Assembly (NCBI RefSeq): GCF_029392675.1
Contig: NZ_CP113941.1
Coordinates: 1 to 45,000, forward strand
Source of the DNA: Lactobacillus sp. ESL0684
Lineage (GTDB): Bacteria > Bacillota > Bacilli > Lactobacillales > Lactobacillaceae
Direction: 5' to 3'
DNA: 45,000 nucleotides
Positions 26,187-33,919 of this stretch are shown here, in pieces. Numbering within the stretch: the first letter of the stretch is position 1; each line of letters opens with the position of its first letter. The notes below the pieces were generated by a model. That model was not told the origin of the DNA. It saw nothing but the letters and a program-made list of their open reading frames with translations, and searched no databases. Both the position numbers and the translations under genes were made by a program.

Positions 26187-27050
26187 ATGAAAATTGGTTT
26201 TATAGGTACAGGAGTAATGGGCAATGCAATTTGCCTGAATTTGTTGCAATCTGGTCATGAGTTATGGGTCTATAATAGGACTAAGTCTAAGGCAGAAAAC
26301 TTAATGGATCGCGGTGCTAAATGGTGTGCTAATCCGCAAAAAGTGGCCGAGCAAGCCGATGTAATTTTTACGATGGTGGGTTTTCCTAGCGATGTCGAAG
26401 ATGTCTATTTTGGCGAACATGGTATTTTTAAAGTCGCAGTTAAAGGAAAGTATCTAGTTGATTTGACTACCTCTAAACCGCAATTAGCACAAAAAATTTA
26501 TGCTACTGGTGAAAAATTGGGTGCCAAGGTCCTAGATGCACCAGTTTCTGGCGGCGATTTAGGTGCCAAAAATGGGACATTAACGATTATGGTTGGCGGT
26601 GACCAAGCTGGCTTTAATAAACTTAAGGCAGTCTTTGGTGATTTTGGTAAACAAGTCCAATACTTTGGTCCAGCAGGTAGTGGACAAAATACTAAGATGG
26701 CGAACCAAATTATGATTGCTGGCACTATGACGGGTCTAACTGAAATGCTAGTTTATGCGCAACAGGCGGGACTGGATTTGTCAAAAGTTCTTGAAACCGT
26801 AGGGGCAGGCAGTGCTGCTAATTGGAGTTTAACTAATTATGGACCGCGAATTTTGAAGAACGATTATTCTCCAGGGTTTTTTAGTAAACACTTTTTAAAA
26901 GACTTACGCATTGCGCTAGATACGGCAAAAGAAATGAAGCTAGATTTACCTGCTACTAAGCAAGCCGAAAAGTTGTATGAAACTATGGTTGATAAGCAGC
27001 AGTTAGGTGACTTGGGAACGCAAGGTTTGATCAAATTATGGTGGCAATAA
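26187..27050 (+). CDS. 3-hydroxyisobutyrate dehydrogenase family protein
   Basis: A 287-residue NAD(P)-dependent beta-hydroxyacid dehydrogenase. The Rossmann motif GFIGTGVMGNAI is at the N-terminus. The substrate-binding signature DAPVSGGDLGAKNGTL is near residue 118 and the catalytic Lys lies in SGQNTKMANQI near residue 170. The family oxidises 3-hydroxyisobutyrate, tartronate semialdehyde, glyoxylate or succinic semialdehyde; the substrate cannot be told from sequence. The ATG at 26187 has GGGAG at a good distance; an adjacent TTG at 26184 is less likely. The aldo/keto reductase gene follows after 28 bp. Confidence 0.9.
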   Translation: MKIGFIGTGVMGNAICLNLLQSGHELWVYNRTKSKAENLMDRGAKWCANPQKVAEQADVIFTMVGFPSDVEDVYFGEHGIFKVAVKGKYLVDLTTSKPQLAQKIYATGEKLGAKVLDAPVSGGDLGAKNGTLTIMVGGDQAGFNKLKAVFGDFGKQVQYFGPAGSGQNTKMANQIMIAGTMTGLTEMLVYAQQAGLDLSKVLETVGAGSAANWSLTNYGPRILKNDYSPGFFSKHFLKDLRIALDTAKEMKLDLPATKQAEKLYETMVDKQQLGDLGTQGLIKLWWQ

Positions 27051-27078
27051 ACTATTTATTGTAGAGAGGAAAATACAA

Positions 27079-27930
27079 ATGAAGCAAGTGAAAATTAATA
27101 ATCAAGAGGTACCAGCGATTGGGATTGGTACTTGGCACATGGGTAGCGATGATTCTAAAAAGCAACAGGAATTAACTGCTATCCAAGCGGGAATTGATGC
27201 TGGAGCCAAGTTAATTGATACCGCAGAAACCTATGGTTCTGGCGATTCTGAATGTTTAGTTGGTCAAGCTATCAAGCCATATCGGCGTAAAGACTTGTTC
27301 TTAGTCTCAAAAGTTTTACCTAAAAATGCAACTAAGAAAGACATGGAACAGCATTTAGATGCTAGTCTTGAGCGTTTGCAGACAGATTATCTTGATCTAT
27401 ATTTGTACCATTGGCGCGGTAATGTACCGTTAGCTGAGACAATTGCGGAATTGGATCGTTTGCGTGAAACTGGCAAGATTAAGTCGTGGGGCGTTTCCAA
27501 CTTTGATGTGGCAGATTTAGAAGAAGTTGAGGCATTGCCAGCAGGACATCATCTAGCTGCTAATGAAGATCTGTATAACTTGAATGCGCGTGGCTTAGAT
27601 TTTGATTTGATTCCGTGGCAAAAAGAACATGATGTACCATTATTGGCATATAGTCCAGTTGGCGGACTTAACAACAATTTGCATACTGATATGTTAGCTA
27701 ATCCTGTGATTAAGCAAATTGCTACAGAGCATCAGGTTTCAGTTTATCAAGTATTGCTAGCTTGGACGATTCGTGACGATATTACGATTGCAATTCCGCA
27801 GACTGCCAGTGTGAGCCATATGCAAGATAATTTGGCTGCGGCCAATTTGGAATTAACTCAAGCTGACTTAGACTTGATTGATAAGGAGTATCCTCGACCG
27901 ACACATAAGATTCCATTGGATTTGGATTAA
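27079..27930 (+). CDS. Aldo/keto reductase
   Basis: A 283-residue aldo/keto reductase, a different branch from the one at 19.6 kb. The tetrad is visible: Asp and Tyr in IDTAETYGSGDSE, Lys in LVSKVLP and His in LYLYHW. The cofactor loop is TIAIPQTASVSHMQDN. It shares an operon with the 3-hydroxyisobutyrate dehydrogenase-like gene (GAGAGGAA as ribosome binding site), suggesting linked steps in reducing aldehydes or ketones. The substrate is unknown. Confidence 0.92.
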   Translation: MKQVKINNQEVPAIGIGTWHMGSDDSKKQQELTAIQAGIDAGAKLIDTAETYGSGDSECLVGQAIKPYRRKDLFLVSKVLPKNATKKDMEQHLDASLERLQTDYLDLYLYHWRGNVPLAETIAELDRLRETGKIKSWGVSNFDVADLEEVEALPAGHHLAANEDLYNLNARGLDFDLIPWQKEHDVPLLAYSPVGGLNNNLHTDMLANPVIKQIATEHQVSVYQVLLAWTIRDDITIAIPQTASVSHMQDNLAAANLELTQADLDLIDKEYPRPTHKIPLDLD

Positions 27931-27940
27931 TAGCATGAAA

Positions 27941-27969
27941 AAAGCAACTTCGATTGAAGCTGCTTTTTT
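27941..27969. terminator. Bidirectional terminator
   Basis: Stem AGCAACTTC / GAAGCTGCT with one mismatch, flanked by A and T runs. It separates the converging aldo/keto reductase and PduO genes. Confidence 0.82.
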
Positions 27970-27971
27970 AG

Positions 27972-28511
27972 TTAATATTTGCTTTTAATATCCGTTACGC
28001 CGTCTAAAACGTTGGCGTAACGCGCTAGCGTAAAGAGATAGTCGGATAAACGATTAAGGTATTGTAAGCACTCTGGAGCTAATTCTTGTTGTTCTATGTT
28101 TAATTTAACTAGTGAGCGTTCAGCACGTCTAGCAATAGTACGGGCATATTGTAGATTGGCTGCAGTAATTGAACCACCAGGTAAAATAAATTCTGTCATT
28201 TCTGGTAATTCAGTATTTAATTGGTCGATTTTCTTTTCTAGAACGGAAACTTTCTCTGCAGTAATTTCTGAGCGTCGTTTAACAACAATATCGCCTTCAA
28301 GTAAATAAAGTTGCCGTTGTAGATTTTGTAAAGGTTGCTTTAACTTGCTGCATTTGTCTGACAGGTTAGCAGCAGTTACACCAAGATAAGATTCTAGTTC
28401 GTCAATATCGCCAACTGCTACAATTTGTAGGTCATATTTAGGAACCATTTTGCCAGTAACTTGTTTAGTGAAACCTTGGTCACCAACTTTAGTATAAATT
28501 TTTAGGGTCAT
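27972..28511 (-). CDS. PduO-type cob(I)alamin adenosyltransferase
   Basis: A 179-residue enzyme that adds adenosine from ATP to reduced cobalamin, making coenzyme B12. The family features are visible: the N-terminal ATP-binding loop YTKVGDQGFTKQ, the GDIDELESYLGV helix, and the C-terminal RTIARRAERSL helix with conserved arginines. The loop GDQGFT keeps the GDxGxT pattern. It overlaps the ECF S-component gene by one base (TGATG), so translation is coupled. As the last gene of the B12 operon it would activate imported cobalamin for the class II ribonucleotide reductase. Confidence 0.92.
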   Translation of the reverse strand: MTLKIYTKVGDQGFTKQVTGKMVPKYDLQIVAVGDIDELESYLGVTAANLSDKCSKLKQPLQNLQRQLYLLEGDIVVKRRSEITAEKVSVLEKKIDQLNTELPEMTEFILPGGSITAANLQYARTIARRAERSLVKLNIEQQELAPECLQYLNRLSDYLFTLARYANVLDGVTDIKSKY

Positions 28512-29026
28512 CAGATTCTCCGTTTGTAATGGTCAAGAGCCAGGTTAATCGGTTTATATAAAATAGGGTAAAAAACTAAATTACCAATTGCATGATAGGT
28601 GTCAAAGGTGAGACTGCTTGCCCAATAAGCTAAAAATGCAGCGATTCCACCAAAGATTGACATACCCAAATCGACAAAAAAGCCATATTCCCAACCTAAG
28701 AAAGTTGCCAGAATTAGTTGCAATGTGAAATGTTTTTTCAATGGAGTGATTTTCGCAAAGAAAATGACGGTTAAAATACAGCCACCATAGGCTAAAATCT
28801 GGGAAATAGTCCAAATGCCGAAGCCTAAGTAAATATTAGAAATTATCATAGTAAGGATAGCTAATGTGAAACCAAAACCGAAACCAATGTTTAAAGTAAC
28901 CAGCATTAAAATATCGGTCACAGGCTGTACGTTGGGAATCGGGATAATTTTAAAGATACGCAAGGTAACACACATTGCAGTTAGAATGGCCAACAAGGCA
29001 ATTTGTTTGATCTGTTGATGTTTCAT
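28511..29026 (-). CDS. cbrT: ECF transporter S-component, probably for cobalamin
   Basis: A 171-residue membrane protein with about six transmembrane segments, the S-component fold of group II ECF transporters. It needs the shared EcfA/EcfA'/EcfT module encoded elsewhere. The N-terminal region contains ALLAILTAMCVTLRIF, the helix-1 alanine/small-residue area that contacts EcfT. Similar S-components beside pduO in lactobacilli (CbrT) carry vitamin B12. Substrate assignment rests on that and on its position between the DUF4430 and PduO genes; sequence alone does not fix the ligand. The DUF4430 gene ends 16 bp upstream. Confidence 0.85.
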   Translation of the reverse strand: MKHQQIKQIALLAILTAMCVTLRIFKIIPIPNVQPVTDILMLVTLNIGFGFGFTLAILTMIISNIYLGFGIWTISQILAYGGCILTVIFFAKITPLKKHFTLQLILATFLGWEYGFFVDLGMSIFGGIAAFLAYWASSLTFDTYHAIGNLVFYPILYKPINLALDHYKRRI

Positions 29027-29042
29027 TTTTGGTTAGACTGAC

Positions 29043-29438
29043 TTATTTAGCCAAGTTGAAGACAACCCGATCTTTATTGTGGACTTTTTGAGAACTAACG
29101 CCTTTGTTAGCAAATTTTCCATTTAATTTATAGGTCCAGTAGATGCCTTTACTGGTATTTTGATTTTTGCCTTTGATACCTGTAACCATGAAACCAAGTC
29201 CTGGTGAAGTCTTACCTTTAACTTTCCAAGCTTTACGTAGGCCTTTGATTACAGTAGCACCTTTTTTGGCCAGTTTGACTTTCTTTTTGGCGAATTTCTT
29301 ATTATTCTTTTTTAAAGTATAGGTGACTGTAATTTTACTGCTTTTGGCTGCAACGTTTGTTGGTTGAGCAGTTCCAGCAAAAGTAAAGGTAAACACCATA
29401 GCAATAATAGTTACAATATTTAATTTCTGTTTTTTCAT
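29043..29438 (-). CDS. Secreted DUF4430 (transcobalamin-like) protein
   Basis: A 131-residue exported protein. The signal peptide (MKKQKLNIVTIIAMVFTFTF) is cleaved near VAA-K (about residue 31), with no lipobox cysteine and no wall sorting motif. The mature part matches DUF4430, the domain related to the C-terminal beta domain of transcobalamin. Visible features are the Lys-rich strands, GATVIKGLRKAWKVK, GIYWTYKLNGKFANKGVS, and the end KVHNKDRVVFNL. In transcobalamins this domain covers the bound vitamin. Lying between the B12-dependent reductase and the S-component, it may be an extracellular cobalamin-capture protein. That function is inferred; binding has not been shown here. Confidence 0.82.
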   Translation of the reverse strand: MKKQKLNIVTIIAMVFTFTFAGTAQPTNVAAKSSKITVTYTLKKNNKKFAKKKVKLAKKGATVIKGLRKAWKVKGKTSPGLGFMVTGIKGKNQNTSKGIYWTYKLNGKFANKGVSSQKVHNKDRVVFNLAK

Positions 29439-29471
29439 GATTTTTCTCCTAATTTTAAAAGGTATTATTTT

Positions 29472-31706
29472 TTATTTAACTGGACAAGCTCCTGATTCAC
29501 AATCGGTTTGATCAACTATTTCTAGATCTTTCTGATCGTCATTTTGCTTGGCAAATACCTCAGCAACATTACCGTTTATCTGAGCTTTCTTCTGTTCGTA
29601 AGTTGTTTTGTCAATTGGTTCTTTTGGTGCTTGCTTCAAGGAACCACCATAATAAGGTAGTAAAGAAGTTGATTTAATGCAGTGACGATATTGTTTCAAT
29701 AGTGAAGTAATCTGATCTGCTTCGTCATTTTGAAAAGTTACAGTACAACTGACAGCGTTGTCTGACCAATAAGTTTGCAAAAAAGCTTGAGTAGCGAATT
29801 GTTCAGCAATTGAAACTGTTCCGGCTGATGCAAAGTCTTTACTATCTGCATGAGCGGCACGCATTGGAAACTCAACGCAAATCGTATTTTCAGAATAGGT
29901 ATCAGGTTCAGAATAATAACCACAGGCATCAAGTGCTTTTAGCAATGGATCTGAAGCTTGGAACCGAATTCGTTGAATTAAGTAGCCAGCATAATGAAAG
30001 TGCATGCCTTCAGAAGCACCGGCTAGTTTGGCCACTGTCCCAGATGGCTTTACGGTAGTATGCTTAATTGAAGTATTACAATTTAAAGCTTTGCTATATT
30101 CATTGTCGGCATTAATCACGGCCTGATAGGCATTGGAAAGCATTTCTATTCCTTTAGGATCATAAATTGGTGCCTTAATTTGTTCTCCAGTTTCTTCATC
30201 AAACTCATCCTTAAAGCCTGTAACTACGCGGTGGCCAAGGTCATTTAATAGCCAATCTTGAATTCCTGAAATTGAAACACCAATTCGGCGATTTTGATAA
30301 ATTATTTCCCGGGAAATTTCCCAATCATAGTTACTAAAAGTGATTCGTTTAGTGTAACGTGTTGCTAAGCGAAAAACTTCGTTTAAATCCCAATCTTGTT
30401 GTTCCGCAATATAAGGAAAAACTTCAAAAAGATTGCAAGGTTCACCATTTGCTAAAGAAATTTCACCACATGGGTTAGTGCCTTCAACCTCGCCATCAAT
30501 GTTTTTTTGATAGCCATCAATAATTCGACCGTAATTGCGTGATAGGTCAAGATTAACTACACCTGGTTCACCGTTTTCTTTAATGCCATCAGCAATTGGT
30601 TGGTAATTATCAAAGTTTGCATCAATGGCGACACTATTATTGGAAGCCCAGCGGTGATGATATAATTTATCTTTGTCTTGTTTCATGGTAATAAAATCTT
30701 GATCATCATTCGAACCAAGAGCCAATTCTGCAGATCTACGAACATTGCCGGCTACTACAGCTTTTCCAATTAGATTACAAATGTCAGTTGCATCGACTGA
30801 AGTCATTCGTTGATTGTGTTGCTCATTGATAATTTGATTAATATCAAGCAGCATGTCGATTAATGGCATTGGGCCTGAAGCAGTTCCACCGAATCCATGT
30901 ATCTTTGCGCCATAGGGACGAATGTCACTAATATCAAGTACTAGTTTTGTCTTGTTTTCTGGATTTGTTTGTTTAAAATGCATATCGATTAGGCGAGCAT
31001 TAGCTAAAACCCAGCCCTCGCGCGTATCAGGTAATTTATAATAAATATAATTATCAGCATCCGCGTTTGCCTGTGCCCAATCTGCATAATCAACCGCGCC
31101 ATGCTCAAGTGAGTTATCATAAGACGGACTTTTTTGGTCAATCACAATTGTTAAGGCAACTTGATTATCGACTTGAGGAATTTTGACGATATTTTCTTCC
31201 GCGACAGAAAAACCAACACCGCCACCCTTCATTAGTTGATCAAATAAGAAAGAGAAGGGGAGTGAGACGGCCAATTGATCTTGGTCAAGATAACTTGGTA
31301 CAATTGAGCTGTTGCCGTATTTCTGTGGTCTAATGGCAATAAACCAACAGTTATTTAAAGCATCACCATTACGCTTTTGATAGTCTGTACCCGAAATCCA
31401 AAGATTCCGCCCAGAAGGTGTGGCAGCAAGACCATAAACTAGTTTGAATAGTTGTTTGGCTTCATTGGTTAATTCAGTTACTACTTCAGTAGTAGGGTTA
31501 TTTTTTAAACGAGGATCAAGATTAATATTTCCTTCGATAACCCGTTTTACTGTTTCGTCCCAATTTTCAGAACGATTCTGGTCTGGTAACCATCTAGCGT
31601 AGGTACGCTTGTAAGTAACCCAACCTAATTCTCCCCAGTGTGGTTTAATGTTTTGTTTCACTTGATCAATATAGGCTTGATCTAAAGTTATACTAGTGTT
31701 TTCCAT
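29472..31706 (-). CDS. rtpR: Adenosylcobalamin-dependent ribonucleoside-triphosphate reductase (class II)
   Basis: Monomeric class II reductase making deoxyribonucleotides from NTPs with coenzyme B12; the Lactobacillus leichmannii enzyme is the type example. It has 744 residues. The active-site cysteines are visible: Cys120 in LNNCWF, and Cys413, Glu415 and Cys424 in NPCGEISLANGEPC. The redox tail ends CESGACPVK (Cys736, Cys741). It is the first gene of the B12 operon (DUF4430 33 bp downstream). Two NrdR-box-like sites overlap its promoter. A perfect Noc-type palindrome lies within the gene (30304-30317). Confidence 0.97.
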   Translation of the reverse strand: MENTSITLDQAYIDQVKQNIKPHWGELGWVTYKRTYARWLPDQNRSENWDETVKRVIEGNINLDPRLKNNPTTEVVTELTNEAKQLFKLVYGLAATPSGRNLWISGTDYQKRNGDALNNCWFIAIRPQKYGNSSIVPSYLDQDQLAVSLPFSFLFDQLMKGGGVGFSVAEENIVKIPQVDNQVALTIVIDQKSPSYDNSLEHGAVDYADWAQANADADNYIYYKLPDTREGWVLANARLIDMHFKQTNPENKTKLVLDISDIRPYGAKIHGFGGTASGPMPLIDMLLDINQIINEQHNQRMTSVDATDICNLIGKAVVAGNVRRSAELALGSNDDQDFITMKQDKDKLYHHRWASNNSVAIDANFDNYQPIADGIKENGEPGVVNLDLSRNYGRIIDGYQKNIDGEVEGTNPCGEISLANGEPCNLFEVFPYIAEQQDWDLNEVFRLATRYTKRITFSNYDWEISREIIYQNRRIGVSISGIQDWLLNDLGHRVVTGFKDEFDEETGEQIKAPIYDPKGIEMLSNAYQAVINADNEYSKALNCNTSIKHTTVKPSGTVAKLAGASEGMHFHYAGYLIQRIRFQASDPLLKALDACGYYSEPDTYSENTICVEFPMRAAHADSKDFASAGTVSIAEQFATQAFLQTYWSDNAVSCTVTFQNDEADQITSLLKQYRHCIKSTSLLPYYGGSLKQAPKEPIDKTTYEQKKAQINGNVAEVFAKQNDDQKDLEIVDQTDCESGACPVK
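30304..30317. promoter_or_regulatory. Noc-binding-site-like palindrome 2 (14/14)
   Basis: ATTTCCCGGGAAAT, identical to the Bacillus Noc-binding sequence, inside rtpR. On the coding strand it again reads Ile-Ser-Arg-Glu-Ile with the uncommon TCC and CGG codons, as in recF. Confidence 0.65.
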
Positions 31707-31744
31707 GTAAAAGCAACTCCTAAAAAGATAAACGTTTCACATAT

Positions 31745-31789
31745 ACATCATATATGGCTTACCTATAAACTATACCACAATATCTTGTG
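31745..31789 (-). promoter_or_regulatory. rtpR promoter with tandem NrdR-box-like sites
   Basis: CACAATATCTTGTG (31776-31789) matches the core of the NrdR box (acaCwAtATaTwGtgt) with one mismatch in the 14 central positions. A weaker box, ACATCATATATGGCTT (31745-31760, 11/16), is centred 30 bp away, near three helical turns. The minus-strand -10 TATAGT (31774-31769) lies between and touches the stronger box. NrdR represses ribonucleotide reductase genes from paired boxes in this geometry. No cobalamin riboswitch B12 box was seen upstream. Confidence 0.6.
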
Positions 31790-31895
31790 CTAAGTATAAG
31801 AAATGAAGTTGGTGGCTTAACTTGTAAATTACAATTATATGGCAGAATGGGATTTGTGAGTCTGAAATTTTTTTACTAAAAGAGGGTTTTACCAT

Positions 31896-31932
31896 CAAAA
31901 AACACGTTAGAAAGTAAGTAGTCCTAGCGTGT
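31896..31932 (-). terminator. Terminator of the small membrane protein gene
   Basis: On the minus strand, ACACGCTAG / CTAACGTGT with a 13-nt loop and one G-T pair, followed by TTTTTG. It supports a real minus-strand transcript ending here. Confidence 0.72.
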
Positions 31933-31951
31933 AAATATAAATTGTTTCTTT

Positions 31952-32137
31952 TTAAAAACGGATGAGTGCCCAAAAAATAGTGATGGCAGCAATAATTATT
32001 AAAATAGGTATCAACAAATGAATAAAGCAGAAAAAGAGAACTGCACAAATTAATAAGAAAGCAAAAATTTTAAATAGGCCAATTCCTAATTTCATTAGTA
32101 GCCAAGTAACAAACAAGATCAATAATAGTGTAAGCAT
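31952..32137 (-). CDS. Small two-helix membrane protein
   Basis: A 61-residue, almost wholly hydrophobic protein opening MLTLLLILFVTWLLMKLGIG and ending IIIAAITIFWALIRF. It has two or three membrane spans and a basic Lys/Arg at the ends. It has its own ribosome binding site (GAAGGAG seven bases before the ATG at 32137; the frame opens three codons earlier with GTG) and its own terminator. The gene is not recognised. It may be a membrane-embedded regulator or simply a small envelope protein. Confidence 0.6.
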   Translation of the reverse strand: MLTLLLILFVTWLLMKLGIGLFKIFAFLLICAVLFFCFIHLLIPILIIIAAITIFWALIRF

Positions 32138-32304
32138 TCTAAGCACTCCTTCAAAATAAATAAGCCCAATTATATCCCTTTTTTCCTAAGAAAAATAGTT
32201 AATTATATCTTTTATAATTAAGAAATTGCTATAATTATTCTTAGACTAAATTCGTTCACGCGGAAATTAAAGCAGATGAATAAATTAGAAGGAGTGAAAA
32301 ATAC

Positions 32305-33018
32305 TTGCGATTTAAACAAATAATTTTTGATGTTGATGATACGTTAATTGACTTTGCTGCAACGGAAGATTTTGCTTTGCATGCTCTATTTAAGAAACAT
32401 CATTGGCAATTGACTCGTGAAATGCAGAAACGCTATCATGCTTATAATCAAGGGCTATGGCGTAAACTTGAACAGGGCACTATTTCCTATAACCAATTAA
32501 GTGAACAGGTTTTTCAAGTTTTTTTGAAGCAAAATTTTGGCTTAGAAGTTGATGGGAAAGCGATCATGGCTGAGTATCGTTCATATTTTGAGCAGGCATA
32601 TCAATTACTGCCAGGTGTTGAAGATGCTTTACGTTTTGCGCAAAATGATTATCAATTAACTGTTTTAAGTAATGGCGAAGCATTTATGCAACGTCATCGG
32701 CTTGAGCAAGCGGGAGTTGAGCAGTACTTTTCACTAATTGTAACCTCTGAAGAAGCTGGATTTTCAAAACCGGACCGCCGAGTTTTTGATTATTTTTTTG
32801 ATCAGACGACAATTGGACCTGAAGATACTATTTTCTTTGGTGATGGGTTACAGTCAGATATTTTGGGTGCAGAAAATTATGGTTTTGCCAGTGTTTGGTA
32901 CAATCATCGTCATCGCAGAAATGATCTTAATTTGCATCCTATGTTTGAAGTACAGACATATCCGCAATTTGTTGATTTGTTAAAACGAGATTTTCAACCG
33001 GGCTATCGATTAGGATAG
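32305..33018 (+). CDS. HAD family hydrolase, YjjG/PynA type
   Basis: A 237-residue haloacid-dehalogenase-like phosphatase of the YjjG (pyrimidine 5'-nucleotidase) group. Motif I is IFDVDDTLIDF (nucleophile Asp10, Asp12). Motif II is LTVLSNGE near residue 116, motif III Lys lies in EAGFSKPD, and motif IV is IFFGDGLQSD. The N-terminal cap is helical, and no second cap is present. YjjG enzymes remove phosphate from non-canonical pyrimidine nucleotides. The TTG start at 32305 has GGAG about nine bases upstream, following AAAGCAGATG. Confidence 0.9.
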   Translation: MRFKQIIFDVDDTLIDFAATEDFALHALFKKHHWQLTREMQKRYHAYNQGLWRKLEQGTISYNQLSEQVFQVFLKQNFGLEVDGKAIMAEYRSYFEQAYQLLPGVEDALRFAQNDYQLTVLSNGEAFMQRHRLEQAGVEQYFSLIVTSEEAGFSKPDRRVFDYFFDQTTIGPEDTIFFGDGLQSDILGAENYGFASVWYNHRHRRNDLNLHPMFEVQTYPQFVDLLKRDFQPGYRLG

Positions 33019-33085
33019 ATTTAATGTAAGCATTGTTACAATAATGGCGTTAAATAACTAATTAAGTATTAAAGGAGCGTAGAAA

Positions 33086-33850
33086 ATGAAAATTGGATTC
33101 ATTGGAACAGGTAAAATAGGTAGTTCAATTATTCAAGGTTTGTTACATGCAGATGTGGTTAGTCAGGATATTTATGTGTATGATGGTGGTCACCGATCTG
33201 CTCAAGCATTAGCTAAAAAAGCTGGCCTACACTTAATTAATGAGTATGGTGATTTTAATAATTGTCGCGCTGTCGTAGTCGCTGTTGGTGGTGATGCTCA
33301 AGAAACAATTATTAATGACTTGGGTCAGGTCTATCATGGTATTATTATTTCAACTGGTGGTGGCGATTTAACTCTAATTAATCGCCAAATTGTCGCAGAT
33401 GCGTCTTTTGTTAAAGCTGTTCCAAATACCCCTGTGCAAATTGGAGAGGGCATTACTGTAGTTAGCTTTATTCCTAATGAAAGTAGCGAGGTAATTGATA
33501 CAGTTAAAGCGATTTTTAGTCAAATGGGTGATGTTTACGTCGTTGATGAAACTTTACTAGGGATTTATGGCACGATTGCTGGCTGTACGCCAGCTTATGT
33601 TGATCTAATGATTGAGGCATTAAGTGATGCTGCAGTTCAGAATGGTGTTAAGCGGACTGAGTCTTATGCAATAATTGAAAAGATGCTGCTTGGTACAGCT
33701 AAATTAGCTTTAACCAATCAGAAATTACCAGAAGAATTAAAGGATGAGGTAACTACTCCGGGTGGTTCAACAATTAGAGGCGTTACTAAACTAGAAGAAG
33801 CAGGCTTTAGAAATGCTCTAATTCAAGCAGTTAATGCATCAGCTAATTAG
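33086..33850 (+). CDS. proC: Pyrroline-5-carboxylate reductase
   Basis: Last step of proline synthesis: reduces pyrroline-5-carboxylate with NAD(P)H. At 254 residues it is at the short end of the family (usually about 265-280). The Rossmann motif GFIGTGKIGSSII is at the start. The C-terminal signature TPGGSTIRGVTKLEEAGFR is intact, and VKAVPNTPVQIGEGIT matches the substrate loop. AAAGGAG is the ribosome binding site. The HAD gene ends 67 bp upstream; both may share a transcript. No other proline genes are near. Confidence 0.95.
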   Translation: MKIGFIGTGKIGSSIIQGLLHADVVSQDIYVYDGGHRSAQALAKKAGLHLINEYGDFNNCRAVVVAVGGDAQETIINDLGQVYHGIIISTGGGDLTLINRQIVADASFVKAVPNTPVQIGEGITVVSFIPNESSEVIDTVKAIFSQMGDVYVVDETLLGIYGTIAGCTPAYVDLMIEALSDAAVQNGVKRTESYAIIEKMLLGTAKLALTNQKLPEELKDEVTTPGGSTIRGVTKLEEAGFRNALIQAVNASAN

Positions 33851-33864
33851 GTTTAGTAAATCAA

Positions 33865-33903
33865 AAAGAGCGAATGTTTCATATGAAACATTTGCTCTTT
33901 TTT
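33865..33903. terminator. Strong bidirectional terminator after proC
   Basis: Inverted repeat AAAGAGCGAATGTTTCAT / ATGAAACATTTGCTCTTT with one G-T pair and almost no loop, with A and T tails. It separates the convergent proC and PTS genes. Its centre reads TGTTTCATATGAAACA, like parS but with the central CG changed. Confidence 0.9.
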
Positions 33904-33919
33904 GTTTAAAATAATTATA

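Noticed and set aside
31721..31735. cre site at the AAACGTTTCA motif just upstream of rtpR
   Set aside because: The spacing of TGAAA to CG is one base short of the consensus, so it does not align as a cre.
31707..31950. Cobalamin riboswitch upstream of rtpR
   Set aside because: No GCCACTG-like B12 box on the relevant strand and the leader is too short for the large riboswitch fold.
31770..32048. 92-codon minus-strand frame covering part of the rtpR upstream region
   Set aside because: Runs through the terminator and overlaps the small membrane gene in another frame; no start signals.
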